Below are positions 9,224 to 17,356 of a DNA stretch of 64,000 nucleotides, piece by piece. The notes under the pieces were generated by a model, which was not told the DNA's origin, did no database searches, and saw nothing but the letters and a program-made list of their open reading frames with translations. How positions within the stretch are numbered: position 1 is the stretch's first letter; every line of letters starts with the position of its first letter. Source of the DNA: Planktotalea arctica (lineage in GTDB: Bacteria > Pseudomonadota > Alphaproteobacteria > Rhodobacterales > Rhodobacteraceae); contig NZ_MUHR01000001.1 of assembly GCF_002105285.1 (NCBI RefSeq), positions 124,001 through 188,000 of the forward strand, read 5' to 3'. The translations under genes and the position numbers were made by a program.

Positions 9224-10588
9224 TCACGGAATGGCGCGATCTACGGCGACGGACGTGATATCTGCCGTTGTGAGCAAGCCTGCAGCGCCGCGTACCGATG
9301 CAAGGAAATTACCGTCCAGGAAAACTGCCGCATCCGCACCATTGTCATTCACGACGATTGCCGGTGCGGGGAGGGCGGCATCGTATTGAACCACGATCAT
9401 GTCATCCGCTGCGACATAGTCGGTGATCGTCATCACACCGGAGGGCGCGGCATCGCCGTTCAGATAGAATACATCTTCACCTGAGCCGCCTTGGCCGACA
9501 TCCCCGCTTTCGAGGAAAATGGCGTCATCGCCAGCACCGCCACTTAGGAAGTCACGGGCGAGATCATTGACCGGTGTTGCCGCGCTTGAGGTATCAACCC
9601 CGGCAAATTCGGGCGCTGCGAAAATATCAGCAGCGGTGCCTGTCGTCGCAAGGGCGGGGTTGGAAACTTGCAGTGCTTGGAAGGCGTTCAGCATTTCTGC
9701 GGTCCAATCGACATCACCCGCAGTCGTCAGATCAAAGTTGCTGCCGCCGCCCATGAGCGTGTCATCGCCGTTGCCACCTTCCAGCGAATCTCGATCGTTG
9801 CCGCCTATAAGCAGATCATCGCCGCCCCCGCCGCTTAGCGTGTCACTTTGCCCGTTGCCAAGAAGCGTGTCGTTGCCGGTCAGACCGACAAGCAAATCTG
9901 TTCCGGCGTCGCCGCCGAGAATATCGTCCCATTCACCGCCATCGAGAAAATCATTGCCAGCGTCCCCACTCATCAGATCGCGGCCATTGCCACCCAGCAA
10001 ACTGTCGTCGCCGTCGCCCCCATGCAGGCTATCGTCGCTTGATTGACCCTCAAGCGTATCGTTGCCTGCTCCACCGAACACCAGATCCGCGCCGCGTGCG
10101 CCGTTCAGGGCGTCATTGCCATCGCCGCCGATCAACGTGTCAGCGTCAAAATTACCGATCAAGATATCATCGCCAGCGCCGCCATCGATGCTATCTGCTC
10201 CGTCGCGCCCCTCAAGGCGGTCATCGCCGGCACCGCCGATTAGCGTATCAGCGTCCGGTCCTCCGTTGATCGTGTCGTCGCCGCTTTGACCGTCTAGCAC
10301 ATCATTGCCGCCGCGCCCGAGAATGAAATCATCGCCGCTGGTGCCGCTGATATTATTGTCGAGAGAATTACCGATCAAGCCAAGGGGCTGTGTGGGATCT
10401 ATAGTCATGTCCGAGCCGGATCCAGTTTCGGTCATGGTCTCTGTATCTGTATCCGCGCCTGTGTCGGAGGCTGTTCCGGAGCTTGAAGCTGCCCCACTTC
10501 CGGAGCTTGATCCGTCATCGCCTCCATCAAAGAGCCCAAACACTGCAAAGCCGAGTGCCAAAGGAAGTAAAATTGATAAAATAAGCAT
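9224..10588 (-). CDS. RTX-type calcium-binding repeat protein with N-terminal hydrophobic anchor (paralogue 1)
   Basis: 454 residues from the ATG at 10588, which has GGGGGA 7 nt upstream; the longer reading to 10696 adds an unlikely leader. Residues 1-18 are strongly hydrophobic (LILSILLPLALGFAVFGLF) and are followed by an acidic Ser/Gly/Thr linker. From about residue 75 to 295 there are tandem GGxGxDxLx nonapeptides (for example GGAGDDRLEG), which form calcium-binding beta-rolls. The C-terminal about 150 residues are a conserved non-repeat module that also ends paralogue 2. RTX proteins normally leave through type I secretion without an N-terminal signal; here an N-terminal helix suggests membrane anchoring or Sec export. 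No transporter genes adjoin. Confidence 0.9.
   Translation of the reverse strand: MLILSILLPLALGFAVFGLFDGGDDGSSSGSGAASSSGTASDTGADTDTETMTETGSGSDMTIDPTQPLGLIGNSLDNNISGTSGDDFILGRGGNDVLDGQSGDDTINGGPDADTLIGGAGDDRLEGRDGADSIDGGAGDDILIGNFDADTLIGGDGNDALNGARGADLVFGGAGNDTLEGQSSDDSLHGGDGDDSLLGGNGRDLMSGDAGNDFLDGGEWDDILGGDAGTDLLVGLTGNDTLLGNGQSDTLSGGGGDDLLIGGNDRDSLEGGNGDDTLMGGGSNFDLTTAGDVDWTAEMLNAFQALQVSNPALATTGTAADIFAAPEFAGVDTSSAATPVNDLARDFLSGGAGDDAIFLESGDVGQGGSGEDVFYLNGDAAPSGVMTITDYVAADDMIVVQYDAALPAPAIVVNDNGADAAVFLDGNFLASVRGAAGLLTTADITSVAVDRAIP
9450..10350 (-). repeat. RTX-encoding tandem DNA repeats (paralogue 1)
   Basis: Degenerate 27-bp units encode the GGxGxDxLx repeats. On the plus strand they read as recurring GCCGCC, ATCATCGCC and GTGTC blocks and produce spurious Ser/Pro-rich plus-strand reading frames. 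Boundaries are approximate. Confidence 0.8.
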
Positions 10589-10682
10589 GAACAAATCCCC
10601 CACGGAAAAGACAAAAAGGGGCGGCAGCCCCGATTGTGTCAAAATCATGACGCAGCGCTTATGGCCTCGCAAGGAAAACCTG

Positions 10683-10750
10683 TTAATCGTTTCCATTTGA
10701 GAAACGTTAAGCGGCTAATTGAGCGATCTCGGCGAAAAAGGAAACGTTTG
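10683..10750. promoter_or_regulatory. Inverted and direct GAAACG repeats upstream of RTX paralogue 1
   Basis: The gap 10589-10875 (287 bp) separates the two RTX genes. It contains TTAATCGTTTC (10683-10693) facing GAAACGTTAA (10701-10710), an inverted repeat with one extra base and a 7-nt centre, plus a further direct copy GGAAACGTTT (10740-10749). This lies about 95-160 bp upstream of the RTX start, a plausible operator position. The binding protein is unknown. Confidence 0.4.
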
Positions 10751-10875
10751 GGGGAATACGGCAATTGGAAAAGGAACTTATGCCGCACTCTGAAGTTGTG
10801 TTTTCGCATATTTAGAATCGTCGAAAATTCTATTAGCCAGCCAACTTGTATGTAGGCGACGCTTCGCTGTTGCGC

Positions 10876-12378
10876 TTACGCAGATCGATCGACCCCGACC
10901 AGAGCGATATCGCCCAGCGTGAGACTGCCCGCCGCATCGCGGATATCGGCGGTGCGTACCCCATCAAGGTGAATCTGCGCGTGATTTCCTTGTTCGATAA
11001 TGGTGATCACCGGCGTGGGGCCGTTGCTGTCGTATTCGATGAGCAACGTATCTTCGGACATATTGTAGTCCATCACGACCATCTGGCGCACGCTTGCATC
11101 GCTGTGAATGTGGAAGGTATCGCTGCCATCGCCGCCCACGGCCACATCGGAAGTTTCCAGGTAGATGTGATCATCCCCGTTCCCGCCGCTTAGATAGTCG
11201 GTCGAGGTATCGAACGCGGCGGTATCGAGGTCGGTGGCATCAATGCCCTCGAAGGGGGCAGAGGCAAGAATTTCCGCGAGAGTTCCGTTTGCGAACAAAG
11301 CTGGATCGCTGTCGGCCAATTCATCGAGCGCGGCGCGCATTTCTGCGCTCACATCAATACCGCCTGACATCTGCCCGCGCAGATCAGCGTTGCCGCCAAA
11401 GATCGTGTCGTTGCCATCGCCGCCCTCGACGGAATCGCCGCCTGTGCCTGCGATGATCAGATCATCCTCCGCGCTGCCGGTCATCGTATCTTTGCCGGCG
11501 TTGCCGAAAAGCGTGTCGTTGCCCTCGTTCGCAACCAGCAGATCGTTGCCCTCGCCGCCGCCGACGATATCATCGCCAAGCCCGCCATAGGCCGTGTCAT
11601 TGCCGCTGCCGCCGTCGATCACATCATCTCCAAGGCCGCTGACAAGGAAATCGTTGCCTGCATCACCCAAAAGCGTGTCATTTGCGGCCAGTCCGAAGAG
11701 TGTGTCGTTGCCTTCGCCGCCGCTTAGCAGATCGCTGCCCTCGGCGCCGTTCAGATCGTCATTGCCCGCTTCGCCCGAAAGGGTGTCATCGCCCATGTTG
11801 CCGATCAGCGTATCATCGCCGCTTCCGCCCAGCAGGCTATCGTTATCATAGCGGCCCTCCAAAAGGTCGTCGCCAGAACCGCCAATGAGCGTGTCCTCAC
11901 CATCGCCTCCGATCAGGCGATCATCATCGCCTTGACCGTCGATCAGATCGTTACCGTCGTTGCCCTCGAGATTGTCGTCGCCAACGCCGCCCAGTAGCGT
12001 ATCAGCGCCCGTGCCGCCGTTGATCGTGTCATTTCCTGACTCGCCATCAATGCGGTCGTCGCCCTCATCACCGTTGATCGAATCTGCCATGCTGCCACCG
12101 GCAAGGCTATCGTTGCCTGTGCCGCCGGAGAGGGTGTCGTTGCCATCGCCGCCAAGCAGCGTGTCATCGCCGCCGCGTCCCAGCATCATGTCGTTGCCCG
12201 AAGTGCCGTTGATCAGGTCGTCCAACGCATCGCCCGTCATGGGATCGCCGTCCGCGCCGCCGATATCTTCGTTCTGCATATCGGGTTGATCGTCGCTTGT
12301 GCCCTCGTCAGAGGTTGGGCCCATTGAAAACAGGCCCATTCCCAGCACGACTGGGATCAACATTAGCAGAATTTCCAT
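10876..12378 (-). CDS. RTX-type calcium-binding repeat protein with N-terminal hydrophobic anchor (paralogue 2)
   Basis: 500 residues; GAGGTG lies 5 nt before the ATG. The architecture matches the neighbour at 9224: a hydrophobic N-terminus (MEILLMLIPVVLGMGLFSMG), an acidic linker, about 30 GGxGxDxLx calcium-binding nonapeptides from about residue 45 to 330, then a C-terminal module of about 160 residues with related segments (DYLSGGNGDDHIYLE here, DFLSGGAGDDAIFLE there) ending in a similar VGVDRSA / VAVDRAIP tail. The two genes therefore look like a tandem duplication. Calcium-dependent folding outside the cytoplasm is expected; an adhesin or surface-layer role is possible but not shown. Confidence 0.9.
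   Translation of the reverse strand: MEILLMLIPVVLGMGLFSMGPTSDEGTSDDQPDMQNEDIGGADGDPMTGDALDDLINGTSGNDMMLGRGGDDTLLGGDGNDTLSGGTGNDSLAGGSMADSINGDEGDDRIDGESGNDTINGGTGADTLLGGVGDDNLEGNDGNDLIDGQGDDDRLIGGDGEDTLIGGSGDDLLEGRYDNDSLLGGSGDDTLIGNMGDDTLSGEAGNDDLNGAEGSDLLSGGEGNDTLFGLAANDTLLGDAGNDFLVSGLGDDVIDGGSGNDTAYGGLGDDIVGGGEGNDLLVANEGNDTLFGNAGKDTMTGSAEDDLIIAGTGGDSVEGGDGNDTIFGGNADLRGQMSGGIDVSAEMRAALDELADSDPALFANGTLAEILASAPFEGIDATDLDTAAFDTSTDYLSGGNGDDHIYLETSDVAVGGDGSDTFHIHSDASVRQMVVMDYNMSEDTLLIEYDSNGPTPVITIIEQGNHAQIHLDGVRTADIRDAAGSLTLGDIALVGVDRSA
11390..12240 (-). repeat. RTX-encoding tandem DNA repeats (paralogue 2)
   Basis: 27-bp degenerate repeat units encoding the calcium-binding nonapeptides of the gene they lie in; boundaries approximate. 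They are coding repeats, not a CRISPR array: units are uninterrupted, in frame and variable, with no unique spacers. Confidence 0.8.
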
Positions 12379-12500
12379 TTAGCACCTCGGACTCGTTACT
12401 TCAAACAAGTCTCGGGTATGCACGCTCTATGTGGCGAGAATTTGAACTAAATCTGTTCGGATTGAAGCGTCACCCGCACAATCGTTTTTTGCATGGCGCA

Positions 12501-12680
12501 TCAGATTTTGCCTTCAAAGTCCTTATGGACGAATTTCGCGTCGCAATAGGGGCACTCGACCCAGCCATGTTCACCCGGAATTTGCAACCAGACCCGCGGA
12601 TGCCCCAATGCCCCTTCGCCGCCATCACAGGCAAAGCGATAGTTATCTACAATTTTGGTTTCAGGTACTGGGGTCGTCAT
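12501..12680 (-). CDS. Small CHCC-type zinc-finger protein (NDUFS6-like)
   Basis: 59 residues, read directly from the sequence. Four candidate zinc ligands, Cys18, His27, Cys43 and Cys46 (YRFACDGG ... GHPRVWLQI ... [10 protein letters not shown]), give the CHCC pattern found in mitochondrial complex I accessory subunit NDUFS6 and its small alphaproteobacterial homologues. AAAGGGAA lies about 10 nt before the ATG. It sits upstream of RTX paralogue 2 on the same strand (122-bp gap) and is divergent from the ABC ATPase. A role in complex I assembly is inferred from the eukaryotic family only. Confidence 0.85.
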   Translation of the reverse strand: MTTPVPETKIVDNYRFACDGGEGALGHPRVWLQIPGEHGWVECPYCDAKFVHKDFEGKI

Positions 12681-12764
12681 AGGGTGTGTTCCCTTTATCC
12701 GGCAGTCGCGTTAGATGCGTTATGAGCCAAGCAGGCAAAATCGGCAAGAGCGAGTAGACAGGCT

Positions 12765-13694
12765 GTGACACAAGACGCAATCAAAATCGAAGCTCTGAAA
12801 AAGACATATGCAGGCAGCAAGGCTGCAGCGCCGAAAGACGCGCTACGCGGCATCGACCTTACCATCCCGAGCGGGTCGATCTTTGGTTTGCTCGGCCCAA
12901 ACGGTGCGGGTAAATCGACGCTGATCAACATATTGGCGGGTTTGGTGCTCAAGACTTCGGGTAAAGTGTCGATCTGGGGGTTTGATCAGGATGTGAACCC
13001 GCGCCAATCGCGCGCTGCGATAGGGGTCATGCCTCAAGAACTTAACCTTGATCCATTTTTCTCGCCGCGCGAGGCACTGGATGTGCAGGCCGGACTTTAC
13101 GGTGTGCCCAAGGGCGATCGCCGCTCGGATGAAATTCTTGAACTGGTGGGCCTGTCGGACAAGGCCAACGCCTATGCGCGCACTTTGTCTGGTGGGATGC
13201 GGCGGCGGCTTTTGCTTGGCAAGGCCTTGGTGCATCATCCGCATATTCTTGTTCTGGACGAGCCGACGGCAGGGGTCGATATTGAGCTGCGCCAGATGCT
13301 TTGGGCTAATGTGCGCAAATTGAACGAGCAAGGCATGACCATCGTTCTGACGACGCATTATCTGGAAGAAGCCGAAGAAATGTGCGACGAGATCGCGATC
13401 ATTAACCACGGTGAAGTGGTCGCACGCGATAGCACGGCGCATCTGCTCGGCAGCATCGATCGTAAGACCATGATCATCGAGCCTGATGCACCCACGGGTG
13501 TTTTTGCAGCACCGCGCGGGATCGATGTAAGCGTCGATCCCAAAGGCGCGCTGCGTCTGAGTTACCGCGCCAGTGAAACCAGCGCGGATGCGGTTCTCGA
13601 GGCCGTGCGTGGCGCGGGGATCACCATTCGCGATGTGCGCACGGAGCAGGCCGATCTCGAAGAAGTTTTCCTCGAATTAACCCGCTCGCGTTAA
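12765..13694 (+). CDS. ABC transporter ATP-binding protein (ABC-2 exporter type)
   Basis: 309 residues with a GTG start; no in-frame ATG precedes it after the last stop. Walker A is GPNGAGKST (about residue 45), the signature is LSGGMRRRLLLGKAL, Walker B is ILVLDEPTAGVD and the H-loop is LTTHYLEEAEEM. The C-terminal extension (about residues 230-309, ending DLEEVFLELT) is typical of DrrA/NodI-like ABC-2 exporters. No permease gene adjoins: the next gene is convergent. The partner permease must be elsewhere, or the protein acts with an unlinked one. Substrate unknown. Confidence 0.93.
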   Translation: MTQDAIKIEALKKTYAGSKAAAPKDALRGIDLTIPSGSIFGLLGPNGAGKSTLINILAGLVLKTSGKVSIWGFDQDVNPRQSRAAIGVMPQELNLDPFFSPREALDVQAGLYGVPKGDRRSDEILELVGLSDKANAYARTLSGGMRRRLLLGKALVHHPHILVLDEPTAGVDIELRQMLWANVRKLNEQGMTIVLTTHYLEEAEEMCDEIAIINHGEVVARDSTAHLLGSIDRKTMIIEPDAPTGVFAAPRGIDVSVDPKGALRLSYRASETSADAVLEAVRGAGITIRDVRTEQADLEEVFLELTRSR

Positions 13695-13749
13695 CCTCAG
13701 CGCGAGAATGAGTGCGCCGTGTGTTCAGGGCGATCTGTTTCCGGCGCAA

Positions 13750-15327
13750 TCAATCCGCGAACAAATGGGGCGTATCGGCGATTTGCTGGGCCTTCTCGAG
13801 GCTGACGCCCAGAAAATTCGCCAAAGGCGCGGCATTTTCCTGTGCGCTATCGCTTTCCTTGATGCTGAAGAGCGAACCAAACTTCGCATCATGCAGACGG
13901 TCTTTCTCAAAAGCGATTTCATTGCGGATCGTCGGTAAGAGGCGCTGCAAAGTGTCCTCCGAAGTTTGCTCCCCTGCAAGGCCTATCCGTTTGGAATGGC
14001 CGATCAGAAATTCGTCAGTGTAATTGCAATCGATTTCCAAGATGCGCGTGCCGGAACGGTCCGACCCGAAGTCGTCAAGCAGATAGAAATTGCCCGGATC
14101 GATGCAGACGATCAAACGGTTCGTTTCGAAATATTCGAACAGCATACGCATCAACGCGCGGCGATGACGGTGGCGTTTGGACAGGGTGGTTTGAATGCCG
14201 CCAAGGTCGGGCAGGGGGGTGTCTTCTTCGTTGAAGATATACTCGGCCACGGGAATGTTCGTGCCGTGCTTGATGCTATCGACCAAGCGTTTGGCCACGT
14301 GCCATTTCTTGCAAACAACGATTAGCAATTCGCGGTCGCGCCCCAGCGTGGCCTCGGTTTCCCAGAAGCGTGGGGCGAAGCGTCGCCCGATGCGGCCCCG
14401 CTCCGTGAGGAATTTGAACAGGCCTGCACCCTCGTTGGAAATCTGGAAGCTCTGGTCTTCCTCGGCGTATAGCTTGCCAAGGCGGTCCTTGAGCTCTGTC
14501 GCTTCGGGGCTGATCTTGCGCGCAAAGAGAAAATCCTGACTGAGCAGCAGATCATAGTGATCGTTGTAGAACGTTACCGGCATGCCGTAATCGGAGAACA
14601 TCAGAAAGGTGAGTGTGCGCGCTTCTATTTCTTTTTCCGGCACCAGATGTCGCACCAGCGTCTGAAAGAATGTCTCGTCGGGAATCCATGTCGTTTTGAA
14701 AAAACGCATGACATCTTTGCGCTTGCGAGTGAATTCCAAGGTCCATTCGACAGTGCGCCGGCGCAGGCACCACCATTGCGAACCGATCTGGATTTGCATG
14801 TCTTGGGGTATTTCCCGGGTCAGCCCCAGCTTCTTTTGCACGTTGAACGCACTATAGAACAGTTTTTTATGAGTGCGCTCGTTAAAGAAGTGACGGTAGA
14901 TAAGACGTTCTTCCTTGAAGCCTGTCTTGATCCAGTCGCTCTCGAAGTAGTCAAAACTTTCGATGTAATCGATATCGTTGGCATCCAAGAACGCATGGGC
15001 GTATTCGGCTGATTTGATCGCCATGCAATCACCCGACAGCATGTAGAAATGCGTCGCGCGCGGGAACGCCTCGACCGCTGCCTCGAGCGCGTAAAGCGTT
15101 GCTTGCACCAAAGACCAGGCACCCCAGCCGCATTTGATCCGCTTGCGCGAAAATGTGACGTTAGGGTTATCCTTCAACGCTGCCTTAATCTGGGCAAAAT
15201 GTTCTGGTTTAGCACGCGCATCGAAATGAATGGCCATGTAATCGCCAACAGCCGTCAGGCGTTCAGCCTGCTGGATGATCGCCTCAGGATCTTTGTGGCA
15301 TAAAAGGATGAAGGCAATTTTTGCCAT
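13750..15327 (-). CDS. Core-2/I-branching-type (beta-1,6-N-acetylglucosaminyltransferase-like) glycosyltransferase
   Basis: 525 residues. The N-terminal about 280 residues (starting AKIAFILLCHKDPEAIIQQ, with FYMLSGDCMAI and GSQWWCLRR) match the core-2/I-branching glycosyltransferase family (GT14). The remaining about 240 residues are an extra C-terminal domain, DUF5927-like in my recollection of roseobacter homologues. No membrane helix. It is divergent from a sulfotransferase gene across 160 bp, which suggests joint work on a sulfated surface or capsular glycan. The substrate is inferred only from the family; GlcNAc transfer is not demonstrated. Confidence 0.85.
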   Translation of the reverse strand: MAKIAFILLCHKDPEAIIQQAERLTAVGDYMAIHFDARAKPEHFAQIKAALKDNPNVTFSRKRIKCGWGAWSLVQATLYALEAAVEAFPRATHFYMLSGDCMAIKSAEYAHAFLDANDIDYIESFDYFESDWIKTGFKEERLIYRHFFNERTHKKLFYSAFNVQKKLGLTREIPQDMQIQIGSQWWCLRRRTVEWTLEFTRKRKDVMRFFKTTWIPDETFFQTLVRHLVPEKEIEARTLTFLMFSDYGMPVTFYNDHYDLLLSQDFLFARKISPEATELKDRLGKLYAEEDQSFQISNEGAGLFKFLTERGRIGRRFAPRFWETEATLGRDRELLIVVCKKWHVAKRLVDSIKHGTNIPVAEYIFNEEDTPLPDLGGIQTTLSKRHRHRRALMRMLFEYFETNRLIVCIDPGNFYLLDDFGSDRSGTRILEIDCNYTDEFLIGHSKRIGLAGEQTSEDTLQRLLPTIRNEIAFEKDRLHDAKFGSLFSIKESDSAQENAAPLANFLGVSLEKAQQIADTPHLFAD

Positions 15328-15487
15328 ATTGGAAACGGATCACCCTGAAAACGTGGACTGTTTGATATCTGACTACAGTGTTAGAGATGAATGTGCCTTG
15401 AATAAACAGGCTTTATTCTGTTTTACATAACTTAAGTGAAGATAAAGTAACCAATTGGCGGCAAGTTGACGCCGGAGGCGAGAGATT
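15328..15487. promoter_or_regulatory. Shared divergent promoter region, glycosyltransferase/sulfotransferase
   Basis: This 160-bp AT-rich gap drives both genes. It holds an inverted repeat AAACAG-N8-CTGTTT (15403-15422) near the middle and AT-rich stretches further on. GGAGG lies about 9 nt before the sulfotransferase ATG. No recognised factor site; the inverted repeat may be a shared operator. Confidence 0.4.
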
Positions 15488-16306
15488 ATGGGTTTTCCCG
15501 GCACTTGGATGACCGAAAGCGAGAGCGTCGTGTACCGCGTCGTTCCCAAATGCGCCTGCTCGACCATCGGGCAGATCATGTATTACTCCGATCATGGTGC
15601 GTTTTTCGACGGTGATATCCACGACGCGACGGGCGGTTTGCACAAATGGGCGCTTGATGAAAGCCAGCCTTTGATCACGCAGAACGTGCAATCGCATCAA
15701 TCCTATTCGTTTACCTGCGTGCGCAACCCCTATACGCGCATCCTGTCGTCCTTCTTCGACAAGATTTGCGGCATCCAACGCAACGGCAAGCGCTATCGCG
15801 GCAAGTTGGTGCCGCTTTTGATCCAGAAATACGGGATCGAAGTGGGCGGTGACGACGGCAAACAAGAGTTTGACCAGATCGCCAGCTTCCGCCGTTTCCT
15901 TTTGTTCGCGCGCGACACCATCCGTTGGCGTCGCCCGATGGAGCCGGACATTCACTGGTCCGCGATGTCGGGACATGTGTCCACTTTCATCGTAAACGGG
16001 GGGCGCTACGACAAGATTTTCTGGACCGAGCAATTTAACGACGGCATGCAGGAAGTGCTAGATCAGATCAACGTGCCTAACGCGGTCGATCTATCGACGA
16101 TCCCACGCTTCAACGAGAGCGAAGGCCACGGGCCCAAACGCGCGCATCCGGTCGAGGATTATTTCGATGATTTGTCGATGCACCTCGTCTATGAAATCTA
16201 CAAACGTGATTTCGATCTGTTCAAGTATGATTTCAAAGACCCGAGCAACAAGATGCCTATCGGCGAGATCGATCTCGACGAGGTCCACGCTAAACTGGGT
16301 GATTGA
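15488..16306 (+). CDS. Sulfotransferase family 2 domain protein
   Basis: 272 residues. PKCACSTIGQ (Pro20-Thr27 region) is the 5'-phosphosulfate-binding loop of carbohydrate sulfotransferases, and CVRNPYTRILSSFF (Arg79, Ser87 region) is the 3'-phosphate-binding motif, so PAPS binding is likely. It would transfer sulfate from PAPS to a carbohydrate or other hydroxyl acceptor. Members are cytoplasmic in bacteria; no signal peptide is present. The divergent glycosyltransferase makes a glycan acceptor the best guess. A strong hairpin follows the stop. Confidence 0.9.
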   Translation: MGFPGTWMTESESVVYRVVPKCACSTIGQIMYYSDHGAFFDGDIHDATGGLHKWALDESQPLITQNVQSHQSYSFTCVRNPYTRILSSFFDKICGIQRNGKRYRGKLVPLLIQKYGIEVGGDDGKQEFDQIASFRRFLLFARDTIRWRRPMEPDIHWSAMSGHVSTFIVNGGRYDKIFWTEQFNDGMQEVLDQINVPNAVDLSTIPRFNESEGHGPKRAHPVEDYFDDLSMHLVYEIYKRDFDLFKYDFKDPSNKMPIGEIDLDEVHAKLGD

Positions 16307-16315
16307 TCTGCAAAG

Positions 16316-16351
16316 CGGGGGCAAAAGTCGTTGTTAAGACTTTTGCCCCCG
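16316..16351. terminator. Bidirectional hairpin between sulfotransferase and adenosine kinase genes
   Basis: A perfect 14-bp stem, CGGGGGCAAAAGTC (16316-16329) with GACTTTTGCCCCCG (16338-16351) and an 8-nt loop, lies between two convergent genes. There is no long U-tract on either side, but the position and stability fit a two-way terminator. Confidence 0.75.
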
Positions 16352-16363
16352 AAGCACGCAGAT

Positions 16364-17356
16364 TTACGCTAGTAATCCTGCTTCGCGCAGCAACGCAGAG
16401 ATATTCGCTTTGGGGCGCGGCCCAACATGGCCGATAACTTCGCGCGCGCAGACGCAGCCCATCTGGCCACAGGTTTCCAGATCGCGTCCCGTCGCAAGGC
16501 CGAACAAGAAGCCAGCAGCGAACTGGTCGCCCGCACCTGTCGCATCCACTGGAACGATCTTATCCACGGGCACGTCGATACGCGCGCCACCGGACATGAT
16601 CGATACGCCATCACCTGAACGCGTGCAGACCGCCAGTGGGCAGATTGCGCTTAACTTCGCGAGCGCGGCTTCCAGATTGTCGGTCTCAAAGAGCGATTTC
16701 ACCTCCTCTTCATTGCCGATCACATAGTCGAGTTCGTTTTCGATCAGGTTCAGGAAATCGGCGCGATGACGCTCTACGCAGAACGGATCGGAGATTGCGA
16801 TCCCTGCTTTGCCGCCGTTTGCGCGGCACGCACGGGCGAGCTTGACGAAGGCTTCCTTGCCCTTGTCCTTGTCGAAAAGATAACCTTCCAGGAATACGAT
16901 TTCCGCATCTGCACCTACTTCGTCGGACACGTCCTCGGGACCCAGTTCGGCAGAGATACCAAGGTATGTGTTCATCGAACGCTCCCCATCGGGCGAGACG
17001 AAAATCATCGAACGCGAGGTCGGCAATTCGCCGCCTGCAACAGGTGCGTTGACGAAATCGGTTCCCTCATCTGTCATCGCCTTGGCGTAAAATAGACCGA
17101 GTGCATCGTCCTTGACGCGGCCGATGAACGCGGTGCGCAAACCCAGCGCGCCGATGCCCGCGATGCTATTGGCAACAGAGCCGCCAGCAGCCTGTGTGCG
17201 CTCAGACATGGAACCGAACAGAACCTCTGCGCGATCCTTTTCGATCAGCTGCATGATGCCCTTTTCAATGCCCATATTGGCAAGAAAACTGTCATCACTT
17301 TGCGTGATTACGTCAACAACAGCGTTGCCGATACCGATTACCTTATAGGTCTTCAT
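16364..17356 (-). CDS. Adenosine kinase (PfkB family)
   Basis: 330 residues from the ATG at 17356, which overlaps the nth stop as ATGA and has GAGGAAA upstream inside nth. The N-terminus KVIGIGNAVVDV and the catalytic C-terminal motif DATGAGDQFAAGF (anion hole plus catalytic Asp) define a PfkB-family sugar/nucleoside kinase. The GGSVANS motif fits the adenosine kinase branch that alphaproteobacteria carry. It would phosphorylate adenosine to AMP; together with the amn and ade genes at the other end of the window it would belong to purine salvage. Other PfkB substrates such as ribokinase-type sugars cannot be excluded. Confidence 0.88.
   Translation of the reverse strand: MKTYKVIGIGNAVVDVITQSDDSFLANMGIEKGIMQLIEKDRAEVLFGSMSERTQAAGGSVANSIAGIGALGLRTAFIGRVKDDALGLFYAKAMTDEGTDFVNAPVAGGELPTSRSMIFVSPDGERSMNTYLGISAELGPEDVSDEVGADAEIVFLEGYLFDKDKGKEAFVKLARACRANGGKAGIAISDPFCVERHRADFLNLIENELDYVIGNEEEVKSLFETDNLEAALAKLSAICPLAVCTRSGDGVSIMSGGARIDVPVDKIVPVDATGAGDQFAAGFLFGLATGRDLETCGQMGCVCAREVIGHVGPRPKANISALLREAGLLA

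Noticed and set aside
9519-10046. Long plus-strand open frames rich in Ser and Pro opposite the RTX repeats (also 10305-10700 and 11594-12289)
   Set aside because: They are mirror images of the repeat-encoding minus strand (GGxGxD codons give PxSxP-type sequence) and have no ribosome site or recognisable domain.
11390-12240. Regular short DNA repeats that could suggest a CRISPR array
   Set aside because: Units are contiguous, degenerate and in frame with the RTX coding sequence; there are no distinct spacers and no cas genes.
12297-12725. 142-residue plus-strand open frame near the CHCC gene
   Set aside because: It is antisense to the end of the RTX 5' region and the small CHCC gene, whose minus-strand reading has family motifs and a ribosome site.
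13676-13695. TTAA sites near the end of the ABC ATPase gene as a CtrA box
   Set aside because: Spacing is TTAA-N10-TTAA, outside the N7 requirement, and it lies inside the coding end.
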